NCBI RefSeq assembly: GCF_015477605.1
Contig: NZ_JADLQX010000013.1
Coordinates: forward strand, 146,041-210,040
Length of the DNA stretch: 64,000 bases
Source: Nocardia amamiensis
GTDB lineage: Bacteria; Actinomycetota; Actinomycetes; Mycobacteriales; Mycobacteriaceae
Direction of reading: 5' to 3'
This document shows, in pieces, positions 34,142-42,755 of this stretch (its first letter is position 1; each line of letters begins with the position of its first letter). The notes beneath the pieces are model-generated. The model saw only the letters and a list, made by a program, of their open reading frames with translations. It had not been told where the DNA came from and made no database searches. Position numbers and translations under genes: made by a program.

Positions 34142-34957
34142 TCACGGATTCGTCACGGCCGCCATCCCGCGCAGCGCGGCCGTGGTGAATTCGTCCAGCG
34201 GATAGAACAATTCGATGGCCAGCTCGGACAGCGTGACGTCAGCGGGTGCGCCGAAGGTGGCCATCGTGCTGAACATCGACAGCTCACCGTCAGGTGTCCG
34301 GATCCGGATCGGCACCTCGAACGGACTCGGCGGCGCGCCGGCCTCCGCTGTGTCATCGGCGGCCGGTGCGTCCGGGTAGCCGGAAACCTCGTCGTACAGC
34401 GCCGCCAGCTCATGGTCGCCGCTCGCGCTGACCTGCCTTGCGAGCCGCTCCAGGAACAGTGCGCGCACCTGGGCGAGGTTGGCCAGCCGGGACGCGAGTC
34501 CATCCGGGTGCAACACCAGCCGGTAGACGTTCGGGCGCGGTGCCCGCACGTGCGCCGGAACGCCGTCCATCAGCACGCTCATCGCCGCGTTCCCGGTCAC
34601 CACATTCCACAGCCGATCGATGACCACGGCCGGATATGGTTCGTGGGCGGCCAGCATGGTGTGCAGGGCGGCTCGGACCGACATGAGATGCGCGTCGTCG
34701 AGACTGCTCTCCAGATACGCGGGTGCGTAACCGGCGGCCATCAGCAGCGTATTGCGTTCGCGCAGCGGCACGTCGAGTGTGTCGCACAGACGCAGCACCA
34801 TCGCCCGGCTGGGTGTGGCGCGCCCGGTCTCCACATAGGAGAGGTGACGCGCCGAGGTATCCGCCGCCAGCGCCAGATCCAGCTGACTCAACCTGCGCCG
34901 CTGCCGCCATTCACGCAGCAGGACGCCCGCTCTCGATCGCGTCTGCACCGATGTCAT
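34142..34957 (-). CDS. XRE-family regulator with MmyB-like ligand-binding domain
   Basis: 271 residues. The N-terminal HTH_XRE spans about 10-70 (LLREWRQRRRLSQLDLALAA, RHLSYVETGRATPSRAM). The rest matches the MmyB-like domain, with the family landmarks YPAVVIDRLWNVVTGNAAM, VYRLVLHPDGLASRLANLAQ and FSTMATFGAPADVTLSELAI. MmyB-type proteins were named from an antibiotic cluster and usually repress a divergent gene, here the small membrane protein gene at 35069. It ends five bases from the NRPS stop, convergently. Whether it also controls the NRPS locus is unknown. Confidence 0.9.
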   Translation of the reverse strand: MTSVQTRSRAGVLLREWRQRRRLSQLDLALAADTSARHLSYVETGRATPSRAMVLRLCDTLDVPLRERNTLLMAAGYAPAYLESSLDDAHLMSVRAALHTMLAAHEPYPAVVIDRLWNVVTGNAAMSVLMDGVPAHVRAPRPNVYRLVLHPDGLASRLANLAQVRALFLERLARQVSASGDHELAALYDEVSGYPDAPAADDTAEAGAPPSPFEVPIRIRTPDGELSMFSTMATFGAPADVTLSELAIELFYPLDEFTTAALRGMAAVTNP

Positions 34958-35068
34958 TCGTTCAGCTAAGCACCCGCGCCGCCGTCCGGCCATGACCTGC
35001 GAGGTTATTGAGACGCTCACCTGCGAGCCAGCAAGGTTGGTTCGGCGGACCGAACACAGGAGGACGAC

Positions 35069-35476
35069 ATGACACCCACAACCCTGGCCAGGCCGAGCGG
35101 CAACGCCACCCTTCTGCGCACTGCGCTCACGGTGGACGGCTGGAGCACCGGGATCTTCGGCGCGGTATTGGTGGCGGGCGCGGGGTTTCTGCGGGACCCG
35201 CTCGGGCTGCCGATCGGTTGGAGCATTCCGTTCGGCATCGTGATGCTGGGCGGTGCGCTCGTGCTGCTGATGGTCGCCCGACAACCGGTGATCGCGGTGC
35301 GGCACGCCCAGGCGGTCGTCGCCGTCAACGCGCTCTCGGTTGCCGGCATGATCGGGCTGGCCGGTTCCGGTGTGCTCCCGTTGACCGGTCTCGGAGTGAT
35401 GTTCTTCATCATCGGCGCCGTGGCGGTCGCGATCTTCGCCGGACTGGAGTTCGCCGGGCTGCGCAAGCTCGGTTGA
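35069..35476 (+). CDS. Small four-helix membrane protein
   Basis: 135 residues with four predicted TM helices (about 25-45, 52-70, 80-102 and 105-130) and short loops. AGGAGG lies six bases before the ATG, a strong ribosome binding site. No family motif recognised. It is divergent from the XRE/MmyB regulator across 111 bp, an arrangement in which the regulator normally controls the membrane gene. Confidence 0.8.
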   Translation: MTPTTLARPSGNATLLRTALTVDGWSTGIFGAVLVAGAGFLRDPLGLPIGWSIPFGIVMLGGALVLLMVARQPVIAVRHAQAVVAVNALSVAGMIGLAGSGVLPLTGLGVMFFIIGAVAVAIFAGLEFAGLRKLG

Positions 35477-35546
35477 CGTGGGGCGGCCCAGCCGGACACC
35501 GCAAATCCTTTGCGCACGTTACCGCTGACCAGGTAGAGAAATCCAG

Positions 35547-36062
35547 ATGGACGTCTCGACACCCGAGATCAGATTGCTCGTGCCGGATGATTGGGCGGCG
35601 TTCCGGCGCGTCCGGCTCACGGCGCTGGCCGACACGCCGCAGTTCTTCGGCTCCACCTTGGCCGAGGCGCAAGCCCGCACCGAAGGTGACTGGCGGCGTT
35701 CGCTGACCGATCGGGCGCAGTTCCTGGCCGAGTCGGCCGGAGAGGAGCTGGGCACGGTCGCGGGCATGCCCGATCGGGTACGCGGTGGTGTGCATCTTAT
35801 TTCGATGTGGGTGGCGGCGCGGGCGCGCGGGACCGGGGTGTCGGACCGGCTGGTTCGCGCGGTGCTGGATTGGGCCGTTGCGGGTGGTCACCGCGTAGTC
35901 CACTTGGAGGTCGCCGAGAGCAACACGTTCGCCCAGCGGTTGTATCTGCGCAACGGCTTCCTGCCGACCGGGGTGAGCGGGGCCATGGCCCCGGGCGACT
36001 CACGGCGCGAATTCGAGATGGAGTGGCGTTCTTCGATGTCCGGTTTGTCCCACCGTTCGTAG
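35547..36062 (+). CDS. GNAT-family N-acetyltransferase
   Basis: 171-residue GCN5-related acetyltransferase. The acetyl-CoA loop is VAARARGTGVSDRLVRAVLD (about 90-110), followed by HLEVAESNTFAQRLYLRNGF, the usual beta5-alpha4 segment. Near the N-terminus are DWAAFRRVRLTALADTPQFF and GSTLAEAQA, as in RimI/PhnO-like members. Substrate unknown. Confidence 0.9.
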   Translation: MDVSTPEIRLLVPDDWAAFRRVRLTALADTPQFFGSTLAEAQARTEGDWRRSLTDRAQFLAESAGEELGTVAGMPDRVRGGVHLISMWVAARARGTGVSDRLVRAVLDWAVAGGHRVVHLEVAESNTFAQRLYLRNGFLPTGVSGAMAPGDSRREFEMEWRSSMSGLSHRS

Positions 36063-36130
36063 GGTAACCGGGCAGCGACGGCATCCAGGAAATCTGTCCG
36101 GCGCCGCGCAGCCGAGGACAGGAGACAGTG

Positions 36131-37015
36131 ATGAACGAACGTGAACGCCCGGATTCGGAATCCGACGGCGTCTATGACGTCGCCGATGTGGTGGAGACGG
36201 CCGGTAGCGGTCAGCCAGGCGAGGGTTTCGGCCGCCACGCCGCGAGAGATCCCGTGCAGGGCGAGCCGGAGGCGGAGGCGGAGGCCGCAGGGCAGGCGAA
36301 GGACGCGGCCGCCGAAGTGGGCGGTACCACGGCCGGAGAGCCAGGTATGACGGGGGAGACGTCCACCGCAAGGCGCGAGGCGGAAGAGGGCGCTGCTGAG
36401 GCGCGCCCCGCCGCTGCCGGAGCGACAGGTATGACGGGGTTGGAGACGCCGAGCGTCAGGCGCGAGGCCGAGGAGGCCGCTGCTGAGGTGAGCGGCATGG
36501 CCGCCGCAGCGGTGCCATTCTCGGAGGCGGAGGCGACCGTCGGGCGAGGGGCTACTGAGGCGGGTGGCGCTGCGGCCGGAGCGGCGCCGCTTGGGGAGGC
36601 CGAAGCGGCCGCCGGGCGAGAGGCCGCTGAGGCGAGTGGCGCTGCGGCTGGAGCCGCATCGTTCGGGGAGGGCGAAGCGACCGCCGCCGGGCGAGAGGCC
36701 GCTGGGGTGAGTAGCCCTGCCACCGCAGCGGCACAACAGGCGGAGTCGCGGACCGGCGTGGGGCGAACTGGCGAGTACCAGACCGAGCAGGCCGAGCCTG
36801 CGGTGGAGGAGTCCGTGCAAAACGCCGCGGAGCGCGCCGAGTTGGCGGAGGCCAACGCCGCGAGCGCTGCCGAACTCGGCGCTGCCGGACTTCCCGAGTC
36901 CATGGCCTATCCGGGCCGCACCCTCATGGACACGGTTCGTGACAAGCCCATACTGGCGGCCGCGCCCGCAGCGGTGCTCGCCTTCATCCTCTGGCGAGCA
37001 ATCCGTGGACGATGA
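36131..37015 (+). CDS. Ala/Glu-rich repeat protein with C-terminal tail anchor
   Basis: 294 residues of low complexity dominated by Ala, Glu and Gly. From about residue 60 to 200, five imperfect units of 24-28 residues repeat, each with an Ala/Gly stretch then a TARREAEE, SVRREAEE, TVGRGATE, AAGREAAE or AAGREAAG ending. A hydrophobic segment (DKPILAAAPAAVLAFILWRA) closes the protein, followed by IRGR, so it is probably a tail-anchored or single-pass protein with a cytoplasmic repeat region. ATG at 36131 has GGAG six bases upstream; an adjacent GTG at 36128 is also possible. Function not recognised. Confidence 0.75.
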   Translation: MNERERPDSESDGVYDVADVVETAGSGQPGEGFGRHAARDPVQGEPEAEAEAAGQAKDAAAEVGGTTAGEPGMTGETSTARREAEEGAAEARPAAAGATGMTGLETPSVRREAEEAAAEVSGMAAAAVPFSEAEATVGRGATEAGGAAAGAAPLGEAEAAAGREAAEASGAAAGAASFGEGEATAAGREAAGVSSPATAAAQQAESRTGVGRTGEYQTEQAEPAVEESVQNAAERAELAEANAASAAELGAAGLPESMAYPGRTLMDTVRDKPILAAAPAAVLAFILWRAIRGR

Positions 37016-37033
37016 AGCCCCGGCCGTCGTGCC

Positions 37034-37504
37034 TCAGATGCGCCGCCGATAGAACTGCCGGGAACCGCCCTCCGGGCCGGGAGCCGCGGCTTCCGCGGGA
37101 TCGAATCCCATGTGTTCGTAGAACGCACGGGCGCCGCTGGCCGTCGCGCCGGGATGATCGGCCCCGAAGGTGACCACTTCGAGTGTGCCGGGGCAGCGCA
37201 CGTACCGGCGGATCGCATCCGTGGTCAACGCCCGTCCGATGCCGTGTCCGCGAGCCTGCTCCGCGACGACCAACCAGTTCACCCGGTAGGTCGGCGGCTG
37301 GGCGCCGAACATCATGCCGCCGAGCACTTCGGCCCCCGCGGACCGGGCGACGAGCGCCGTGCCCGCCCGAACGTGCCGCAGCACCGCCGCATGGAATCCG
37401 GCGTCGTCGACCATCGGGCCGAACCAATGCTCGACCTGCCCCGCCAGTTCGAGAAAACCGGCGAGGTCCTCTTCCCGCGCAAGCCTGACAATCATCCGCG
37501 CCAT
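37034..37504 (-). CDS. GNAT-family N-acetyltransferase
   Basis: 156 residues. The acetyl-CoA binding segment is VVAEQARGHGIGRALTTDAI (about 79-98), with Q/RxxGxG/A intact, followed by the C-terminal FYEHMGFDPAEA. The N-terminal part (REEDLAGFLELAGQVEHWFG) suggests a small-molecule or antibiotic-type acetyltransferase, but substrate is unknown. It converges on the repeat-protein gene, with 18 bp between them. Confidence 0.88.
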   Translation of the reverse strand: MARMIVRLAREEDLAGFLELAGQVEHWFGPMVDDAGFHAAVLRHVRAGTALVARSAGAEVLGGMMFGAQPPTYRVNWLVVAEQARGHGIGRALTTDAIRRYVRCPGTLEVVTFGADHPGATASGARAFYEHMGFDPAEAAAPGPEGGSRQFYRRRI

Positions 37505-37539
37505 CGTGACAGCATCGGCCGCCGCCGTCGACCCCTGCG

Positions 37540-37827
37540 ATGGTGTCAGTCGGCGAACGCGAGGCCGGACGCACGGAACCCGAACTGGCCCAGGCTTATC
37601 GCGAAGGCCGCCGCCGAGGCGACGACGCCCACCGTCAGGTCTTGTCCCTGTGGCCGCCGGGCACGCTGCGCGATGGCATCGACGTGCCGACCGCCGTGGA
37701 CGTCTACGCGGCGGTCTGCAACATCGACGTCTACACCGAACTCACCGCCCGGCGCGGTTGGCCGCCCGAGCGGGTCGAGGGGTGGTGGGCGGAGTTGCTC
37801 GCGCGTGAGCTGCTGGTCGAGCCGTGA
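37540..37827 (+). pseudogene. TetR C-terminal fragment lacking the DNA-binding domain
   Basis: 95 residues that look like the last third of a TetR regulator: an EPELAQAYREGRRRGDD helix, LRDGIDVPTAVDVYAAVCNI, and the closing DVYTELTARRGWPPERVEGW WAELL pattern. No HTH is encoded upstream; the 5' side runs straight into the 5' end of the divergent acetyltransferase gene at 37504. It is therefore probably a remnant left by deletion, although a stand-alone ligand-binding fragment cannot be excluded. Its stop abuts the convergent methyltransferase gene. Confidence 0.5.
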
Positions 37828-38346
37828 TCAGCACAGCCCGGCCAGTTTGTAGAGGACCAGTGATCCCGCCACAGCGACGTTCAGGCTGTGCCCGGTGCCG
37901 ACCATCGGGATCTCCACGGTGATGTCGGCCAGTTCGAGGCCTTCGGGCGGGATGCCGGTGGTCTCGTGCCCGAGGAGCACAATGGTGCGCCGCCGGGCTG
38001 CGGACAGATCGGCGAGGCGGATCGATTCGTCGGTCAATTCCACGCCGACGATCGCGGAGCCGCCGTCCCGCTGCCGGGCGAGCCATCGCTCGACCCGTCC
38101 ATCGATCCAGTGCACGCATTGCCGGTGCCGCAGCGTATTGCCATGCGCCAGCGCGTCGGGCACCCAGGGCCGACGCGGCACCGCCATGCACGCGCCGACC
38201 GCGTCGCAGGTGCGCAGCAGCGTGCCCAGGTTCACACCGTGCTTCGGCCACAGCGGTGCGACTAGCAGATGATTCCAGCAACCGTGGCCGCGCCTGCGGC
38301 GCTGTCCGCGCAGTTCCGTGCGGGTCTTGACCCGCGCGGCAGTCAT
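37828..38346 (-). CDS. TrmH/SpoU-family RNA 2'-O-methyltransferase
   Basis: 172-residue SPOUT methyltransferase. Motif 1 is KHGVNLGTLLRTCDAVGA (about 35-52), motif 2 is IVLLGHETTGIPPEGLELA (about 122-140), and motif 3 is EIPMVGTGHSLNVAVAGSLV (about 145-164); together they form the trefoil-knot SAM site. The length without an N-terminal substrate domain matches small TrmH/TrmL-like enzymes that modify tRNA or rRNA ribose. The exact target base cannot be stated. Confidence 0.9.
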   Translation of the reverse strand: MTAARVKTRTELRGQRRRRGHGCWNHLLVAPLWPKHGVNLGTLLRTCDAVGACMAVPRRPWVPDALAHGNTLRHRQCVHWIDGRVERWLARQRDGGSAIVGVELTDESIRLADLSAARRRTIVLLGHETTGIPPEGLELADITVEIPMVGTGHSLNVAVAGSLVLYKLAGLC

Positions 38347-38579
38347 GGGGAAACGGGAGCTGTCTTCCCGTGGGAGAGAGTGATATTCATCGAGACGATG
38401 CTTGGCGGCGCATCGGAGCCATCACCGAGTGCGGAAATGCCCGAGATTCATTGGCTTCCCACGATACGCCACATCTCGGCCCTGCCCGCTCGGCCCTGCC
38501 CGCGAATGCACAGAGGCGCAGCCGGATGTACTCCGTACCTCAGCCCGGGCCGGGCCGAACGAAGGCTCGAGGCAGCCGC

Positions 38580-39467
38580 TTACGGCCGCAGCACGGATAC
38601 CAGGAATTCGGTCTGGTCGTATACCGCCTTTTCGAATACTTCGTCGAAGTAGATGTCGAAATGGCCCGCCGGATAGCGCTTTACGACCGCGTGCTTGGTG
38701 CGTTCGGCGGCGCGCAGAGCCGATTTCACGGGGGCGACGGAATCGTCGTCGCACAGTGCGTACAGCACGGGCATCTTCAGCGCTTTCGCGCGTCGTCCCG
38801 GTGCGTCGAAAAGTGCGGAGAACGCCACCCGCGCCGCCACTTTCGGCTCGTAGGTCTCGCTCTCGTCGCTGAGCCTGCGGAAGCCCTCCGGTACGTCGGG
38901 TGCGCTCATCAACGCCGCGGCGCGCTTGCGTCCGGCCAGCCGGATGCGGACCGGCTTGCGCCGGATGGTCCCCACCAGTAGATCGGTGGCCGCGATGGTG
39001 GCAACCTTGGTCACGCTGATCGGCCCCTTCGCCAGCGCCGAGGACAGGCCGCTGGTGAACGGCACCTGCGCGACCACGGCGGCGATGTAGTCGTCGTCCG
39101 GTGCGACCGACAGGACGTGCCCGCCGCCGAACGAAGTGCCCCACAACGCGATTCGGGTCGCGTCGATCCCGCGCAGGGTGCGCGCGTACGCGATGGCGGC
39201 ATGCCAGTCCGCACGCTGGCGCCTGATGCTCAGCAACTGGCGTGGCGTGCCCTGACTGGCGCCGAAATGCCGATAGTCGAACACCAGGACCGCCATGCCC
39301 GCGGCCGCGAAACGGCGCGCGTACCGATCCAGTCCCATTTCCCGATTGGCCCCCAGCCCGTGTCCCATCACCACTAGCGGGCGGGGTTTGGGTGCGCCGT
39401 CCGGGCGATAGAGCCACGCCGCGCACTGCTCGCTTCCGGAAGGGAAGCCGACCTCGACACGTTCCAT
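38580..39467 (-). CDS. Alpha/beta hydrolase (dienelactone-hydrolase/acetyl xylan esterase-like)
   Basis: 295-residue alpha/beta hydrolase. The oxyanion region is VVMGHGLGANRE (about 32-43), the nucleophile elbow IALWGTSFGGGH (about 107-118), the acid Asp probably in YALCDDDSV, and the catalytic His in YPAGHFDIYF near 270. ATG at 39467 was chosen because homology starts at MERVEVGFPSG. It carries no signal peptide. Divergent from the RNase P RNA gene. Substrate unknown. Confidence 0.88.
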   Translation of the reverse strand: MERVEVGFPSGSEQCAAWLYRPDGAPKPRPLVVMGHGLGANREMGLDRYARRFAAAGMAVLVFDYRHFGASQGTPRQLLSIRRQRADWHAAIAYARTLRGIDATRIALWGTSFGGGHVLSVAPDDDYIAAVVAQVPFTSGLSSALAKGPISVTKVATIAATDLLVGTIRRKPVRIRLAGRKRAAALMSAPDVPEGFRRLSDESETYEPKVAARVAFSALFDAPGRRAKALKMPVLYALCDDDSVAPVKSALRAAERTKHAVVKRYPAGHFDIYFDEVFEKAVYDQTEFLVSVLRP

Positions 39468-39486
39468 GGCCACTAACCGTACCCAG

Positions 39487-39492
39487 TATTCT
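39487..39492 (+). promoter_or_regulatory. -10 box (TATTCT) of rnpB
   Basis: TATTCT ends seven bases before the mapped 5' helix of the RNase P RNA, the expected distance to a transcription start. No clear -35 match. Confidence 0.45.
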
Positions 39493-39499
39493 GTTATCG

Positions 39500-39918
<419 letters not shown>

Positions 39919-40087
39919 CCCACCCGCTTGCGGCCCGTCCGGGTTCGCGCTCGGCAACGGCGAGAAGAGGGGCCCGTCGTCGGCGGTATGCCGGATCCCG
40001 CAACGTGGAACCGGCGCATCGCTGTCGCTAGCTGTCAGCAGTTACCGCCGCCGACTTCGACGGGCGTACGTCTTCAGTGCGGAGTGA

Positions 40088-40462
40088 TCAGCACATCAGA
40101 TTGGCCATCTGATAAATGGCCTTGGCTTCCTCCGCGGTCGGCTGGGTGGTGCCTGCCGCCCGCTTGGTGATGTTGGCGACGACGTCGGACTCGGACTTGC
40201 CCGCCTTGATGTCTCCGCAGGTCTCCGACAGGATGCTCGCGATCTTCGCGTCATCCTTGCCTTCGGCGAGCTTCGGGAACGCGCCCCGGAAGCTGACGAC
40301 GAATGCGCCCGTCTTCACCGTGTCGACCGTGGTGGTAGCGCCCTGGGATGCGGCCGCCGTGGTCGAGGAGGCGGCGCTGCCGGACTTGTCGTCCCCGCAA
40401 CCGGTGAGGAGCAGGGAAAAGAGGGTGGCGCTGGCCGCGAGTGCGGCGATGGTTCTTATCAC
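40088..40462 (-). CDS. DUF732-like small lipoprotein
   Basis: 124 residues. An N-terminal signal peptide ends in a lipobox (LLLTGC, Cys 22), followed by a Ser/Thr/Ala linker. The mature domain (about 55-124) has FVVSFRGAFPKL, a Cys in SETCGDIKAG, and a terminal Cys. This Cys pair and the helical spacing resemble DUF732 domains, which are abundant in mycobacteria and Nocardia and have no known role. Predicted to be anchored on the outer face of the membrane. Confidence 0.8.
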   Translation of the reverse strand: MIRTIAALAASATLFSLLLTGCGDDKSGSAASSTTAAASQGATTTVDTVKTGAFVVSFRGAFPKLAEGKDDAKIASILSETCGDIKAGKSESDVVANITKRAAGTTQPTAEEAKAIYQMANLMC

Positions 40463-40493
40463 GCGCGGGATGCTAGCGGGCCAGGATCACTGC

Positions 40494-40520
40494 TGCCTCC
40501 CGTCAGGTTAACGGGAGGCA
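40494..40520 (-). terminator. Hairpin downstream of the 30-aa ORF
   Basis: TGCCTCCCGT-CAGGTTA-ACGGGAGGCA is a perfect ten-bp stem with a seven-base loop. On the minus strand it falls 27 bases after the stop of the small ORF at 40547 and before the lipoprotein start at 40462, as a terminator would. Confidence 0.5.
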
Positions 40521-40546
40521 ACGAGCGTGCGAGAACAATCGCGCGG

Positions 40547-40639
40547 TCAGCTCGGGTTGATGGTGAAGACTCGGGCCCAGTAGGCGGCCTGTTCGGGACC
40601 GAGCAGAGGCAGCAGGTAGTCGAACAAAATCGATGACAT
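40547..40639 (-). CDS. Putative 30-residue small protein
   Basis: An ATG at 40639 opens a 30-residue frame (starting MSSILFDYLLPLLGPEQ, ending in FTINPS) with about 80 percent GC at third codon positions, as in real genes here. GGGAG lies roughly ten bases upstream and a perfect hairpin lies downstream. The first half is hydrophobic but too short for a certain TM helix. No homologue recognised. It could be a small membrane-associated protein, or chance. Confidence 0.35.
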   Translation of the reverse strand: MSSILFDYLLPLLGPEQAAYWARVFTINPS

Positions 40640-40829
40640 AAGTGTGGGGCTCCCAATTGTCGGCGCACGGCACATTTTCGAAAGCGCGGGCGAACGCGAC
40701 GCCCGGCACGGCGGCTCACGTTAGCAGCGCGGGCGCTGTGGTGTCGCAGCCGGAAATTTTCGTCGATCCGATTCGTGCGCCACTGGCCGGGAGGGTGATG
40801 GACGTCATAAAGTAGTCGCCGTTGGTTAA

Positions 40830-40855
40830 GGCCCGGTGCGGGGCAGCACCGGGCC
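40830..40855 (+). terminator. Perfect ten-bp hairpin upstream of secreted protein gene
   Basis: GGCCCGGTGC-GGGGCA-GCACCGGGCC is a perfect ten-bp stem with a six-base loop, 40 bases before the ATG at 40895. It may be a terminator for upstream transcription or a 5' leader structure. No U tract follows. Confidence 0.45.
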
Positions 40856-40894
40856 ATTCATACTTCGATCGCGGGAAAGCAGGTCTCAACACAT

Positions 40895-41227
40895 ATGCGA
40901 GTAGTTCGCTCCTTGGTCGCCGGTGCATTGGTGGCGGGCGCCGCCTCGGTTTTCGCGGTGCTCGGCGCCGGTTCCGCCAACGCGGTCGCGGTGACGCCAC
41001 TGCCGGGTGGGGTTCAGGTCGACCTCAGCGCCGCCGACACGGTGTGGGTGTATCAGAATCACGTCGGCCTGGCCATCGCCGGGCTGCCGCATCCGTCCGC
41101 CGCCTCCTTCGGGCAGGCGCTGGACGCCGCGGCACAGGTTTCGTCCTCGGTCCCCGGTGGCCGGGTCACCTTCACCGTCTACGGTCCGTTCGATCAGCTG
41201 AACGGCACCATGCTGGCCCTGCAGTAG
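40895..41227 (+). CDS. Small secreted protein of unknown function
   Basis: 110 residues. A classical signal peptide (basic MRVVR, hydrophobic core, AGSANA cleavage near residue 31) precedes an about 80-residue mature domain with VQVDLSAADTVWVYQNHVGL and VPGGRVTFTVYGPFDQLNG, which looks beta-rich. No cysteines in the mature part. The family is not one I can name, although such proteins are common in Nocardia. The RNB ribonuclease gene follows after 15 bases and may be co-transcribed. Confidence 0.75.
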   Translation: MRVVRSLVAGALVAGAASVFAVLGAGSANAVAVTPLPGGVQVDLSAADTVWVYQNHVGLAIAGLPHPSAASFGQALDAAAQVSSSVPGGRVTFTVYGPFDQLNGTMLALQ

Positions 41228-41242
41228 GACCGGCGCCGCAGC

Positions 41243-42694
41243 GTGGAACTCCACCAGCGGATCGTCTCGGCACCGGTAGATTTCGGCGCCATTCGTTCCG
41301 AGTTCGGGCTGGCCTCGGCGTATCCCGCCGAGGCAAGCGCGGAGGCCCGCGACGCGGTCGACGCGTTCGCGGGCAACCGGGTCGATCGCACGGACATCCC
41401 GTTCGTGACGATCGACCCACCCGGGGCCATGGATCTGGACCAGGCCCTGCATCTCTTACGCACCCCCACCGGCTTCCTCGTGCACTACGCCATCGCCGAT
41501 GTCGGTGCCGTGATCGCTCCCGATGGCGCGCTCGCCAAGGAGTCCGGCGCCAGGGGGCAGACGTTCTATCTCCCCGACGGCACGGTGCCGCTGCACCCGC
41601 CGACCCTGTCGGAAGGGTCCGCGAGCCTGCTGCCCGGCCGAACTCGCCCGGCCGCGCTATGGACCATCGAACTCGACGAGAACGCCGAACCGCAGCGTTT
41701 CTCGGTGGTACGGGCCTTGGTGTGCTCCCGCGCCCGGCTCGACTACTCCGGCGTGCAGGCCGACGCCGAGGCCGGTCGGTTGCATCCCTCGATTGCCGCC
41801 CTGCCGGAGTTCGGTGCGCGGCGCATCGCGGCGGGGCTGGCGCGCGGCGCGATCGGGTTGCGGCTGCCTGCGCAATCCGTCGTCCAGGACGAGCGCGCCG
41901 ACGGACACTGGCGGCTGGTGGTCGAACCGCGCACCGCCGCCGACGACTGGAACGAACAGGTCTCGCTGCTGACCGGCATGTGTGCGGCGCAGATCATGCT
42001 GAACGGGAACGTTCCCGCCGAGCAGCAGGTCGCGCTGCTGCGCACCATGCCGCCACCGGCCGAATCCGCGATCGACTCCATGCGCCGCACCGCGCATGCG
42101 CTGGGCGTGGCCTGGCCCGCCGAGGAAGCGGTCGGGCAGATGCTGGCGCGGCTGGACCCCAACACGCCCGCGGCGCTGGTGCTGATGTCCGAGGCGACAA
42201 CGCTGCTGCGCGGTGCGTCCTACACCGTGGTCGCTGGGGCCGCCGTAGGCCCGGCCGCACCGGAAGCCCTGCGGCACAGCGGTATCGGCGCACCGTACGC
42301 GCACGTCACCGCCCCGCTGCGACGGCTGTCGGATCGATTCGCGACCGAGATCTGCCTGGCCCGGTGCGCGGGCACCGAGGTGCCGCGCTGGGTACGGGAC
42401 GGGCTGGTGCGCACGGCCGACACCATGCGGCGCAGCGATGGCGTCGCGAGCAAGATCGAGCGTGCCTGTATCGATCTGACCGAGTCGACCTTGCTGGCGC
42501 AGCGGATCGGCGCCGAGTTCGATGCCGTGGTGGTGCGCGAGGGCAACGGCAATCGTCCCGCGGTGATCTTCATCGCCGATCCGCCGGTGCTCGGACCGTG
42601 TACGGGCGAGCCTCCCGAAGGGGCGGCGGTGCGGGTACGCCTGTTGTCCGCGGACCCGAGGGAGCGGAAAGTCGGCTTCGCGTATCCGGCGTGA
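41243..42694 (+). CDS. RNB-domain exoribonuclease (RNase II/R type)
   Basis: 483 residues. The RNB catalytic domain occupies about 48-360: VDRTDIPFVTIDPPGAMDLD carries three of the metal-binding Asp residues (DPPGAMDLDQAL), and further core elements are YAIADVGAVI, SEGSASLLPG and YAHVTAPLRRLSDRF. Cold-shock and S1 domains of full RNase R are missing, so it is the shorter actinobacterial form. It degrades RNA 3' to 5'. GTG start at 41243. Confidence 0.92.
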   Translation: MELHQRIVSAPVDFGAIRSEFGLASAYPAEASAEARDAVDAFAGNRVDRTDIPFVTIDPPGAMDLDQALHLLRTPTGFLVHYAIADVGAVIAPDGALAKESGARGQTFYLPDGTVPLHPPTLSEGSASLLPGRTRPAALWTIELDENAEPQRFSVVRALVCSRARLDYSGVQADAEAGRLHPSIAALPEFGARRIAAGLARGAIGLRLPAQSVVQDERADGHWRLVVEPRTAADDWNEQVSLLTGMCAAQIMLNGNVPAEQQVALLRTMPPPAESAIDSMRRTAHALGVAWPAEEAVGQMLARLDPNTPAALVLMSEATTLLRGASYTVVAGAAVGPAAPEALRHSGIGAPYAHVTAPLRRLSDRFATEICLARCAGTEVPRWVRDGLVRTADTMRRSDGVASKIERACIDLTESTLLAQRIGAEFDAVVVREGNGNRPAVIFIADPPVLGPCTGEPPEGAAVRVRLLSADPRERKVGFAYPA

Positions 42695-42755
42695 ATGCGC
42701 GGGCACCCGCCTGGCTCTCTGAGCCCGCCGGTGCTGGGCGAATCCGCTACGTGAT

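Noticed and set aside
38347..38579. Gap between the TrmH-like and hydrolase genes, with ACGGGA/TCCCGT inverted repeat
   Set aside because: Only six bp of stem with no terminator context; no ORF with coding character. Nothing else seen there.
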